From CAYMKL01 sp964390805 (GTDB lineage: Bacteria > Chloroflexota > Anaerolineae > VGOG01), in NCBI GenBank assembly GCA_964390805.1, contig CAYMKL010000175.1, positions 1-12,781 of the forward strand: a stretch of DNA of 12,781 nt. The letters run 5' to 3'. The notes below the pieces were generated by a model. It was not told where the DNA came from. It ran no database searches and saw nothing but the letters and a program-made list of their open reading frames with translations. Shown one piece after another: positions 1-6,538 of the stretch; the first letter of the stretch is position 1; each line of letters begins with the position of its first letter. The translations under genes and the position numbers were made by a program.

Positions 1-56
1 CTCGAATTTGTAAAGGTGTTTTCGCCCCTGTAGGGAGAATTCTGAACCATGCCGAG

Positions 57-106
57 ATTAGATATTGGAGATTGAAGATTGGAACCCAATATCCAATCTC
101 TAGTAT
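57..106. repeat. GATTGG-type low-complexity leader with alternative hairpins
   Basis: Short direct copies of ATTGGAGATTG-like sequence are followed by inverted copies. AGATTGGA (76-83) pairs perfectly with TCCAATCT (92-99). ATATTGG (62-68) can instead pair with CCAATAT (86-92), so the two stems exclude each other. The block ends 10 bp before the AAGGAG of the DUF6391 gene. Bases 1-56 before it show no gene or clear promoter. It may be only an expanded simple repeat of a kind I recall between genes in Anaerolineae. Confidence 0.5.
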
Positions 107-128
107 ACAAATAACTAAGGAGACTTTG

Positions 129-677
129 ATGAACATCCTAGATATACCCGTCATCGCCAGGATACGGCGAAATCATGCCTTGGAACACGCCACTATCCAC
201 GTTCTGACCGAGCATAACCCTCGACGGCATTTAATGGGGCGCGCCACGGCCCGCGGCTTCTATCTGTTTGGAGAGGTGGCAGCAGAGGAAGTAGCTGCTG
301 CTGCGTCCGAGGCCCTCTCCCGCCTGCAGGGAGGTGAGCACTACCTGGCTGTTCATCCCCGCTGCGGCACCAATCTAGCCACTGCTGGAGTGCTGGCTGG
401 CCTCTCTTCTTTCGTGGTCATGTCGGTGCGCTCAAAGGCTTCGCCGAGCTCAGTCGAGCCGTCGCGCCTGGCCAAGCTCCCCCAGATTATCCTGGCTGCC
501 ACCATCTCCGTGATGGCGGCCCAACCCCTGGGCCTGGCTTTGCAGAAGCACGTTACCACTCTGCCAGAGGTGGAGGGCGTAACCATCGAGACGATCACGC
601 GCCAGCGGAGCGGTCAAGTCGTCGTCCACCACGTGTGCCTCGGCCAGCGGTCTACGGATCCAATGACCAATCATTAG
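129..677 (+). CDS. DUF6391 family two-helix membrane protein
   Basis: The product is 182 residues. I recognise the DUF6391 signature HALEHATIHVL at residues 16-26, followed by HPRCGTN at 76-82. The family has no firmly established function; members occur in Cyanobacteria and Chloroflexota. Two hydrophobic stretches, about residues 80-100 and 118-137, are probable membrane helices joined by a short Ser/Pro-rich polar loop. The His- and Cys-containing motifs before the first helix suggest a metal or catalytic site, but that is inference. The start at 129 is preferred because AAGGAG (117-122) lies 6 nt upstream. An in-frame ATG at 72 would add 19 residues with no ribosome binding site, and it lies in a repeat-rich leader. 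The gene ends with TAG, so amber is used as a stop here. It is followed by a long hairpin and, about 180 bp on, holA in the same direction. The family call is solid; the function is unknown. Confidence 0.8.
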   Translation: MNILDIPVIARIRRNHALEHATIHVLTEHNPRRHLMGRATARGFYLFGEVAAEEVAAAASEALSRLQGGEHYLAVHPRCGTNLATAGVLAGLSSFVVMSVRSKASPSSVEPSRLAKLPQIILAATISVMAAQPLGLALQKHVTTLPEVEGVTIETITRQRSGQVVVHHVCLGQRSTDPMTNH

Positions 678-683
678 TATCAA

Positions 684-740
684 CTTAAGGCTCAAAGCCC
701 CGTCCCCGGGGCGGCCCGGGGACGGGGCTCAGAGCTTAAG
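684..740. terminator. Long GC-rich hairpin after the DUF6391 gene, no T tract
   Basis: The 15-base arm 696-710 is perfectly complementary to 715-729, with a 4-base loop (711-714). The stem can extend outwards after a 2-base internal mismatch through GCTC/GAGC and CTTAA/TTAAG, with one bulged G. It starts 7 bp after the TAG of the DUF6391 gene. There is no run of T on either side, so it is not a classic intrinsic terminator. It could pause polymerase, protect the 3' end of the mRNA, or be a mobile palindromic repeat. Confidence 0.45.
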
Positions 741-786
741 CTGACACAAATGAATGACCAATGATCAAAAGGCACCATCTCCAGTT

Positions 787-850
787 TGACCACCTGACCG
801 CCCAGCCGCCTGACCACCCGACCATCTGACCATCCGACCACTTGACCATC
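787..850. repeat. Eight tandem 8-bp units, consensus YGACCAYC
   Basis: Eight contiguous 8-bp units fill exactly 64 bp: TGACCACC, TGACCGCC, CAGCCGCC, TGACCACC, CGACCATC, TGACCATC, CGACCACT and TGACCATC. The block ends one base before the GGAGG ribosome binding site of holA. The repeat is imperfect, with no spacers, so it is not a CRISPR. I recall similar GACCATCTGACC-type arrays between genes in Anaerolineae genomes. An effect on holA expression is possible but not shown. Confidence 0.75.
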
Positions 851-860
851 TGGAGGATCT

Positions 861-1853
861 ATGTTTTATCTTTTTCACGGCGAGGACGAGTTCTCTCGCT
901 CCGAGACCGTGGCTGATTTCAAGAAAAAGATGGGCGACCCTGGGCTGGTCGAGTTGAACACTACTGTCTTCGATGGCCGCAAGGTCACTTTGAGCGAGCT
1001 TCAACACGCCTGCGACTCTGTCCCCTTCATGGCCGAACGACGCCTGGTCATCGTGGAGGGGCTCCTCACCCGCCTGGCATCCCAGGGCAAGGAGAGGGCG
1101 CTATCCGCCTGGCAGAAGGAGTATTTGGAGAAGCTGACCCAATACTTGAAATTCCTGCCTGAGACCACGCGCCTGGTCTTCGTTGAGACCAAGTCCATCG
1201 GCAAGAGCAATCCCGTTCAGCGCTTGGCCCTGGCCGACGAGCGCGGGCACGTCAAAGAGTTCGAGCCTCCCCAGAGGAGGGGGCTGAACCGTTGGATCGA
1301 GCAGCGAGTGAAGAAGAAGGGAGGGCAGATCAATGCCGCAGCCGTTGAAACCCTGGCCGCCTTCGTGGGCAACGACTTGCGACTGTTGGACCAGGAGATC
1401 GAAAAACTCACCATTTACGTGGACGGGGCGCGTCCCATCGGCAAGGACGATGTTCACTTGCTGGTCAGCTATGTCCAGGAAGCCAACGTCTTCGAGATGG
1501 TGGACGCTCTGGGCCAGCGAGATGGTCAGCGCGCGGCCAAGCTGCTGCACCAGTTGCTAGACGATGGAGAGCACCCCCTGAGGTTACTGGGCATGATCGT
1601 CCGCCAGTTCAGGATCATGATCCAGGTCAAAGAACTGAGCGAGCGGGGGCTGAGCCAACAGGACATGGCCGCCAGGCTAAAGCTGCATCCCTTTGTGATC
1701 AAGAAAACGATGCGCCAGGCGATGAACTTCTCCATGGAGCAGTTGGAGACCATCTATCGGAAACTGCTGGAAACCGACGTGGCCATCAAAACGGGAAAGA
1801 TGAACGACGTCTTGGCCCTGGACATGCTGGTGGTGGGGTTGAGCGGGAAGTGA
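861..1853 (+). CDS. holA: DNA polymerase III subunit delta
   Basis: The product is 330 residues, the usual length for the family. Delta is the clamp-loader subunit that opens the beta sliding clamp for loading onto primed DNA, in complex with delta' and tau/gamma. The N-terminus has the typical YLFHGEDEF start (residues 3-11). The region around residues 165-183 (AAFVGNDLRLLDQEIEKL) matches the conserved helical domain II stretch. The C-terminal part, about 208-330, is the all-helical collar domain, containing NVFEMVDAL and HPLRLLGMIVRQFR. As expected for delta, no ATP-binding P-loop is seen. The ATG at 861 is supported by GGAGG at 852-856, 4 nt upstream. It is the second of two plus-strand genes, but the 180-bp gap with a hairpin and tandem repeats argues against tight coupling to DUF6391. 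It ends with TGA and is followed by an intrinsic terminator. No unusual residues were noticed. Confidence 0.93.
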   Translation: MFYLFHGEDEFSRSETVADFKKKMGDPGLVELNTTVFDGRKVTLSELQHACDSVPFMAERRLVIVEGLLTRLASQGKERALSAWQKEYLEKLTQYLKFLPETTRLVFVETKSIGKSNPVQRLALADERGHVKEFEPPQRRGLNRWIEQRVKKKGGQINAAAVETLAAFVGNDLRLLDQEIEKLTIYVDGARPIGKDDVHLLVSYVQEANVFEMVDALGQRDGQRAAKLLHQLLDDGEHPLRLLGMIVRQFRIMIQVKELSERGLSQQDMAARLKLHPFVIKKTMRQAMNFSMEQLETIYRKLLETDVAIKTGKMNDVLALDMLVVGLSGK

Positions 1854-1891
1854 GGATCGTGAGTCAGCCCGGTGCTGAACTACCGCGCTGA

Positions 1892-1972
1892 AAGAACGAA
1901 GCCCCTACGGGGCTATGAATCGTGAGCCCGAAGGGCTTTGTTCTTTTAGCCCGATGACTTGAGCATCGGGCT
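1892..1972 (+). other. Cluster of competing hairpins after holA
   Basis: Related GC elements (AGCCC/GGGCT) recur four times. AGCCCC (1900-1905) can pair with GGGGCT (1909-1914), and AGCCC (1925-1929) with GGGCT (1933-1937). Alternatively the long stem 1892-1904 with 1933-1945 (13 bp, one G-U) replaces both. A separate 9-bp stem AGCCCGATG/CATCGGGCT (1948-1956 with 1964-1972) follows. The region 1854-2056 has no gene. Confidence 0.5.
1925..1947 (+). terminator. Intrinsic terminator of holA
   Basis: A short GC stem, AGCCC-GAA-GGGCT (1925-1937), is followed directly by a T-rich run, TTGTTCTTTT (1938-1947). It lies 70 bp after the holA stop and has the polarity expected for plus-strand transcripts. 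Confidence 0.6.
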
Positions 1973-1987
1973 TCCCTGGGCGAAAAG

Positions 1988-2027
1988 AAAAGAAGCCATC
2001 GAGACCTAAGTCTCGATGGCTTCTTTT
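1988..2027. terminator. Bidirectional terminator between convergent genes
   Basis: A perfect 18-bp stem (1988-2005 with 2010-2027) has a 4-base loop, CTAA. The right arm ends in TTTT for plus-strand transcripts. The left side gives TTTTCTTTTCG for minus-strand transcripts, so it can stop both holA and the nucleotidase gene that ends at 2057. A diverged copy lies at 10576-10615 after the other nucleotidase gene. Confidence 0.85.
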
Positions 2028-2056
2028 GTATTGCCAACAACGGCAACCGTCAGTAG

Positions 2057-5000
2057 CTACGGAGTGACTTCTTCAGCCCGCGGTTGATCGTCAATCAAGG
2101 CATCAATCGGGTTCATCACATCCGTGTTCTGGTGCTTCGTCCAGTCAATGACTGGCTGTCGCCACTGGATACCGGTGAAGTAACCATCAGGGTCCTGCTG
2201 GCCGAAGAGGAAACCGTCGCCACCACCGTACATGAAGTCGTTGACCAAGACATGATAGGTCGCTGCCATGTCCAACGGCGTGCCGTCAGCAAGAAGTGTT
2301 GCCGTATCCACGACCCTCTGACCATCATCCATATGGTACGTGTAGGTGAGGCCAGCCACAGCAACGTCGCGGAGCTCCAGGTTCTCCACCACCTGGGCAC
2401 CGGTGATGGCGCAGTCAACGATCTCATTATCGAAGGGGAGCACGCCCACGATGTCGCCCATGGTGATGTCCCCGGCGTCAATGTCAGCCCGGAACCCACC
2501 CGTGTTGGTCATGGCGAAATCGGCCGTCCCATAGGCCCATAGCCAGGCATCCGTCACGTAGTTACGTTGCATCCAGGATCCCCTGGGGATTCCATTTTCT
2601 GTATAGCCAATGACCTCCCCCATCACCGCCTCGGTCTCGGCCTCCCAATAGTCCACGATGGTCTGGACAGTGGCATCCGGCGTCACGGTGTTGCCCTCCT
2701 CAGTCACGTACTGATTGAGGAGCAACGATTGGGTGTAGTCAACCACGTCATGGGTTGAGTGGTCCAAGAAGAGAACCGTCTTGGCGTAGCTGCGCATGTA
2801 TTGGCCACCACTGATGATCGGGATCCCGTTGGTGTTGCGGGTATCCAGCTCGTGACAGTGGCCACCTTGCATCAGGTCTATGCCGAGATCGCCGACGTTC
2901 TCGGCCAGGTCGGCCAGCTCACCCAGGCACACGTGGGCCACGACGATGATCAGATCCGCTCCTTCGGCCTCCATATTCGGGACCTCGCGACGCAGGGCTT
3001 CCTCGTAATCGCCGAAGTCCAGGTCGCCGATGTTCTTGGGATGGGTGGTCGTCTCAGTGTCTATAGTGGTCAGTCCGACGATCCCTACCTTGATGTGGCC
3101 GACGTCCTTGACGACGTAAGGAGTCGCGAAGTCGGCCAGATCAGTGGTTCCCTGGTAGTAGATGTTGGCCGAGAGGAAGGGGTAGTCGGCCTCGGCGATC
3201 CGCTCGTTCAGGGCGTCACGGCCGAAGTCGAACTCGTGGTTGCCGATGACGGATACGTCGTAGCCCATGGCGTTCATCACTTCCACCATTGGCTCGCCCT
3301 CGAACCAGGTAGTGATGGACGGGCCCGTCCAGTTGTCGCCGCCGCTGAGCAGCATGAAGTTATCAGCGTCCGGTGAGTACCCCTCGATTTCCGTGAACCG
3401 GCCCATCAGACTGGCCGCCCCACCCTCGGTGAGGGGCGATCCGTAGGCCACGTAGGGCTGTAGCCAGCCGTGCTCGTCGTTGGTGTACAAGACGATCAAT
3501 GGCTCCAAGTTTACCCACTGTAGCCGCCCTTCGACCTCCGGTGAGATGGTGCCCTGATCCATGATGTAGTCAATCACGGAATCGCGCACGTAGTACTGCG
3601 TGTCGGCCACCATCTGGTCCAGCGGCCAGAGGGTCACGCCGTCGTCGTTGAAGTTGCACGAGCCAGCCGCCAGGTAGTTCACGGAAGACACGTTGTAGTA
3701 GGTGTCCGCATCTGCGAAGTCCACCTCCGTACCGTTGAAGACCAGCGACACCACGTTGTTGCCATCAGGCTCGGCGGGGTACGTGTCATTGTACGTGATC
3801 ACGCCGCCCTCGTTGATGTCCAGGTTGCAGGTGGTGTAGTGCGAGTAGCCGCCGTAACCTTCTACGTACTTGTAGTAGTAGTAGTTGCGGTACGCTCGCT
3901 CGAGAACGGCCTTGAGCTGCGGGCCGTTCATCTCCATCACCACCAGCGAGTTCTCGTACTTCATCAGCGTGTACATGTCGTCCACTGTCAGCGTGACGGG
4001 ATTCTCCGCCGTGGCGCCCGCCGCTACGCTCCTGTCGGTCATAGCGCCAGAGAGATGGAAGTCCACGTCTATCCCATTCTGAGTCAGGACGTACACCGCT
4101 GAATCCGCCTGCAGGTTGGCACTGGAGGTCTCCGCGATGTAGGCTGCATCCCCTCCCTCAATCGGGGTGGTGGTTTGACCGATCTCCGTGCTGGTGTAAG
4201 CATCCAACTCAGCCTCGAACGGCGCCAGATAGGCATCCATGGCCGCATCGGTGCTCACGTCATTCGCTGGCAGCAGATACCCCTCCCGGAACACGACCTC
4301 GTAGCCGTCGGTCTCGTTGCCGGTGAAGCCGACGTTGATCTTCCCCAGGTTGGTCGCGTACGCTCCCGTCTGGGCCACCAACGTTCCGTCCGGATTGACG
4401 TCGGAGGTGATCATCACCGCCGGGTTGAGCGTGGTGTGGCTATGCCCGCCCACGATCACGTCTATCCCCGGCACTTGCTCCGCCATGGCCTTGTCCTTGT
4501 CGTAGCTCCCCTTGTACACATCGTACCCGATGTGGGTTAGAGCGACCATCAGGTCTGGGTCTTCAGCCGTCTCAATGAGCGGCACCAGGGACGCAGCCGT
4601 CGGGGTAGCGGGATAGAAGGTCAGGCCAGCGATGTTGCTGGGCAACTCGTAGAGTGGCACCTCCGGGTTGGTAATGCCGAAGATGGCCACTTCCACTCCA
4701 TCCACGTCCAACGTGATGTAGTCCTCCACGTTGTCGTTGATGAAGCCGTAGGTGCCATCATCATCCACGTTGGCACTCCCCAGGATCGGGAAGTCGAGCT
4801 GCCCCAGCATGGTGGCGAAGGTCGTCGGCCCGAAGTTGTACTCGTGGTTGCCGATGACGAAGGCGTCGTAGTCCAGCATATTCATCGCGCCCGCGATGGG
4901 GTTGGGGGTGGCGTTGCGGAAGTACTGGGCGAAGGCGTTCCCCTGGAAGGTATCACCCGCATCAATCAGCAGGGTGTTGGGGTTCTTGGCCCGCTCTGCT

Positions 5001-6529
5001 GCGATGCTCGTGGCCAGGTAGGCCACGCCTTCGAGGGTGCTGTAGTAGGAAGTGGCAGGGAAGACGCCGTGGATATCGTTGGTGTGCAGGATAGTGACCA
5101 ACTTGTCCAGCTTGGTGATTCGTCCCTCTACTGCCGGGCTAACCGGGGAATTGTCCCCGATGTACTCGGCTACCGCGTCGGCCAGCACCGCACCAGAGTC
5201 GTAGGGGTCAATGGCGTTGTCGGCAAACATATCGTAGCCGTCACCACCGCGACGCATGAAGTCGTTGGAAACCAGCTTGTAGACCGTGTCCGGATCAATG
5301 GGGTCGTAGCCGCCGCTTGCGTTCTTGACACTCACGCTGACGATGCGCGATCCCACTTCCAGGCTCGGATCAAAGACATACCTCAGTCCACCCACCTGCG
5401 CGAAGCGGCCACACTGATCCTCGTAGCAACTGACGCCGTTCTCCAGAGCGGCCCAGATGTCCGCCCCGGTTAGACCGAAGGTAGCGATCTGGTTGCCGAA
5501 GGGCAGCACCTCCAGCACCTGCCCCATGGTCACGTCGCCAGTGGGGATGCTGGCCCGGATGCCGCCACCGTTCTGGACGCAGATCTCGGTGTTTTCCGCA
5601 GCCGTCTCCCACAGCATGGCGTCGCAGATCAGGTTGGCCAGGTTGGTCTCCTGGCTGCGCACCAACGCTCGCGTGCCCTCCAGGTTCACCGCTGTCTCAC
5701 CGATGACGGTGTTCTTCAGTTCCTCGATGGGCTCGGCGAATGTGGCCACGTCAGCCGCGATGGTGGGATCCTCGGCGAAGCTTTCGTCAATGAAGATTGG
5801 CCCGCCAGTGTAGCTTTCCACCTTGCCATCGGCGGTGAAGTTGACGTCGAGGCGGCCCAGGTACTTGCCCCACTCGTAGGCACTGACGATCAGCACCGTG
5901 TCACCAGCAGGAGAGGTGATTTCCGTGGGATAGGGCCCTGCAGCACCCTCCATACTGCCCAGCAGGGTGTGGGAGTGGCCAGAGACGATGACGTCAATGC
6001 CGTCCACTGCCGCCGCCAGGGTCTGGTCTGGACTGTAGCCACAGTGGCTCAGGGCAATGATCTTGTTGATTCCCAACCCCTCCAGCTCCGCCACCGTTGC
6101 CTCCGCCGACGCGACGACGTCATTGAAGACAACGTTGGGGCCGGGACTGGAGATGAAGGCTGTCTCCTCGGTAGTCAGGCCGAAGACGCCGATTTGCTCG
6201 CCAGCCACGTCCAGGACGGTGTAGGCTGGGATGAGCCCGGCCAGAGTGGGCTCGGCTGAAGCGTCTATGTTGGCGCTCAGCACCGGGAAGTCGGCCAGGC
6301 CGATGAAGTCGGCCAACGCAGCAGGGCCGGAGTCGAACTCGTGGTTGCCCACGGCCATGGCCTGGTAGCCCAGAGCGTTCATGAAGTATGCCTCTTCTTC
6401 GCCCTGCCACACGTTGAAGTAGAGGGTTCCCTGAAAGGCATCGCCGGCGTCCACCAAGATAACGTTGCTGCCCTCAGCCTTCACCTGCTGAATGGCGGTG
6501 TAGCGCCGCGCCACGCCACCTTGCAGCAC
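2057..6529 (-). CDS. Triple-unit 5'-nucleotidase (UshA-like), 3' part of an interrupted fusion gene
   Basis: About 1,490 residues follow the in-frame TAG at 6536-6538. Three UshA-type units are visible. Unit 1 has VDAGD (26-30), GNHEFD (61-66), SH (161-162), GHSH (184-187), and C-terminal QNGGGIR (319-325) and NDFMRRGGDGY. Unit 2 starts near 475 and has NDIHG (484-488). Unit 3, from about 1007 to the end, has NDEHG, SGGD, GNHEFD, GGHCHE, and C-terminal NTGGFRADI and FMYGGGDGF. The family hydrolyses nucleotides and related phosphoesters outside the cytoplasm with a two-metal centre. The first metal motif of unit 1 (NDTH) and the signal peptide lie upstream of the TAG, in the same frame, so this piece alone should not be exported and unit 1 should be inactive. 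The GTG at 6529 is only the first possible start. The GGAGG before it is directly adjacent, leaving no spacing, so initiation there is doubtful. The gene ends with TAG before a strong terminator. Confidence 0.85.
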   Translation of the reverse strand: MLQGGVARRYTAIQQVKAEGSNVILVDAGDAFQGTLYFNVWQGEEEAYFMNALGYQAMAVGNHEFDSGPAALADFIGLADFPVLSANIDASAEPTLAGLIPAYTVLDVAGEQIGVFGLTTEETAFISSPGPNVVFNDVVASAEATVAELEGLGINKIIALSHCGYSPDQTLAAAVDGIDVIVSGHSHTLLGSMEGAAGPYPTEITSPAGDTVLIVSAYEWGKYLGRLDVNFTADGKVESYTGGPIFIDESFAEDPTIAADVATFAEPIEELKNTVIGETAVNLEGTRALVRSQETNLANLICDAMLWETAAENTEICVQNGGGIRASIPTGDVTMGQVLEVLPFGNQIATFGLTGADIWAALENGVSCYEDQCGRFAQVGGLRYVFDPSLEVGSRIVSVSVKNASGGYDPIDPDTVYKLVSNDFMRRGGDGYDMFADNAIDPYDSGAVLADAVAEYIGDNSPVSPAVEGRITKLDKLVTILHTNDIHGVFPATSYYSTLEGVAYLATSIAAERAKNPNTLLIDAGDTFQGNAFAQYFRNATPNPIAGAMNMLDYDAFVIGNHEYNFGPTTFATMLGQLDFPILGSANVDDDGTYGFINDNVEDYITLDVDGVEVAIFGITNPEVPLYELPSNIAGLTFYPATPTAASLVPLIETAEDPDLMVALTHIGYDVYKGSYDKDKAMAEQVPGIDVIVGGHSHTTLNPAVMITSDVNPDGTLVAQTGAYATNLGKINVGFTGNETDGYEVVFREGYLLPANDVSTDAAMDAYLAPFEAELDAYTSTEIGQTTTPIEGGDAAYIAETSSANLQADSAVYVLTQNGIDVDFHLSGAMTDRSVAAGATAENPVTLTVDDMYTLMKYENSLVVMEMNGPQLKAVLERAYRNYYYYKYVEGYGGYSHYTTCNLDINEGGVITYNDTYPAEPDGNNVVSLVFNGTEVDFADADTYYNVSSVNYLAAGSCNFNDDGVTLWPLDQMVADTQYYVRDSVIDYIMDQGTISPEVEGRLQWVNLEPLIVLYTNDEHGWLQPYVAYGSPLTEGGAASLMGRFTEIEGYSPDADNFMLLSGGDNWTGPSITTWFEGEPMVEVMNAMGYDVSVIGNHEFDFGRDALNERIAEADYPFLSANIYYQGTTDLADFATPYVVKDVGHIKVGIVGLTTIDTETTTHPKNIGDLDFGDYEEALRREVPNMEAEGADLIIVVAHVCLGELADLAENVGDLGIDLMQGGHCHELDTRNTNGIPIISGGQYMRSYAKTVLFLDHSTHDVVDYTQSLLLNQYVTEEGNTVTPDATVQTIVDYWEAETEAVMGEVIGYTENGIPRGSWMQRNYVTDAWLWAYGTADFAMTNTGGFRADIDAGDITMGDIVGVLPFDNEIVDCAITGAQVVENLELRDVAVAGLTYTYHMDDGQRVVDTATLLADGTPLDMAATYHVLVNDFMYGGGDGFLFGQQDPDGYFTGIQWRQPVIDWTKHQNTDVMNPIDALIDDQPRAEEVTP
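3521..5127 (-). repeat. 1.6-kb direct repeat, copy A (nucleotidase unit 2)
   Basis: This segment, encoding all of unit 2 of the triple nucleotidase, matches 10656-12270 in the same orientation. Identity is high throughout; over about 155 aligned residues of the N-terminal half I counted 27 differences. The similarity drops sharply at both ends, close to unit boundaries. End points are estimated by eye. Confidence 0.85.
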
Positions 6530-6535
6530 CTCCCC

Positions 6536-6538
6536 CTA
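6536..6538 (-). other. In-frame TAG interrupting a protease-nucleotidase fusion frame
   Basis: Reading the minus strand gives CAG CCG TAG GGG GAG GTG CTG CAA. The codons on both sides are in one frame and together encode a single nucleotidase domain: NDTHAHLESFQP before the stop and GEVLQGGVARRY after it. The stop is nine codons after the metal-ligand His. The other three visible units all have Tyr at that +9 position, two of them followed by Gly, as here. TAC or TAT to TAG needs one base. On the plus strand the change would be G to C at 6536, which extends a run of four C to five. See the findings for the competing explanations. Confidence 0.9.

Noticed and set aside
72..128. An upstream ATG extending the DUF6391 gene by 19 residues
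   Set aside because: The extension is encoded by the GATTGG-type repeats and has no ribosome binding site, while ATG 129 has AAGGAG at ideal spacing.
787..850. A CRISPR-like array
   Set aside because: The units are 8 bp, imperfect and contiguous, with no spacers and no cas genes nearby.
6527..6529. GTG as a genuine start for the triple nucleotidase
   Set aside because: GGAGG is directly adjacent, without spacing. The product would lack a signal peptide and the NDTH metal motif that is encoded just upstream in the same frame.
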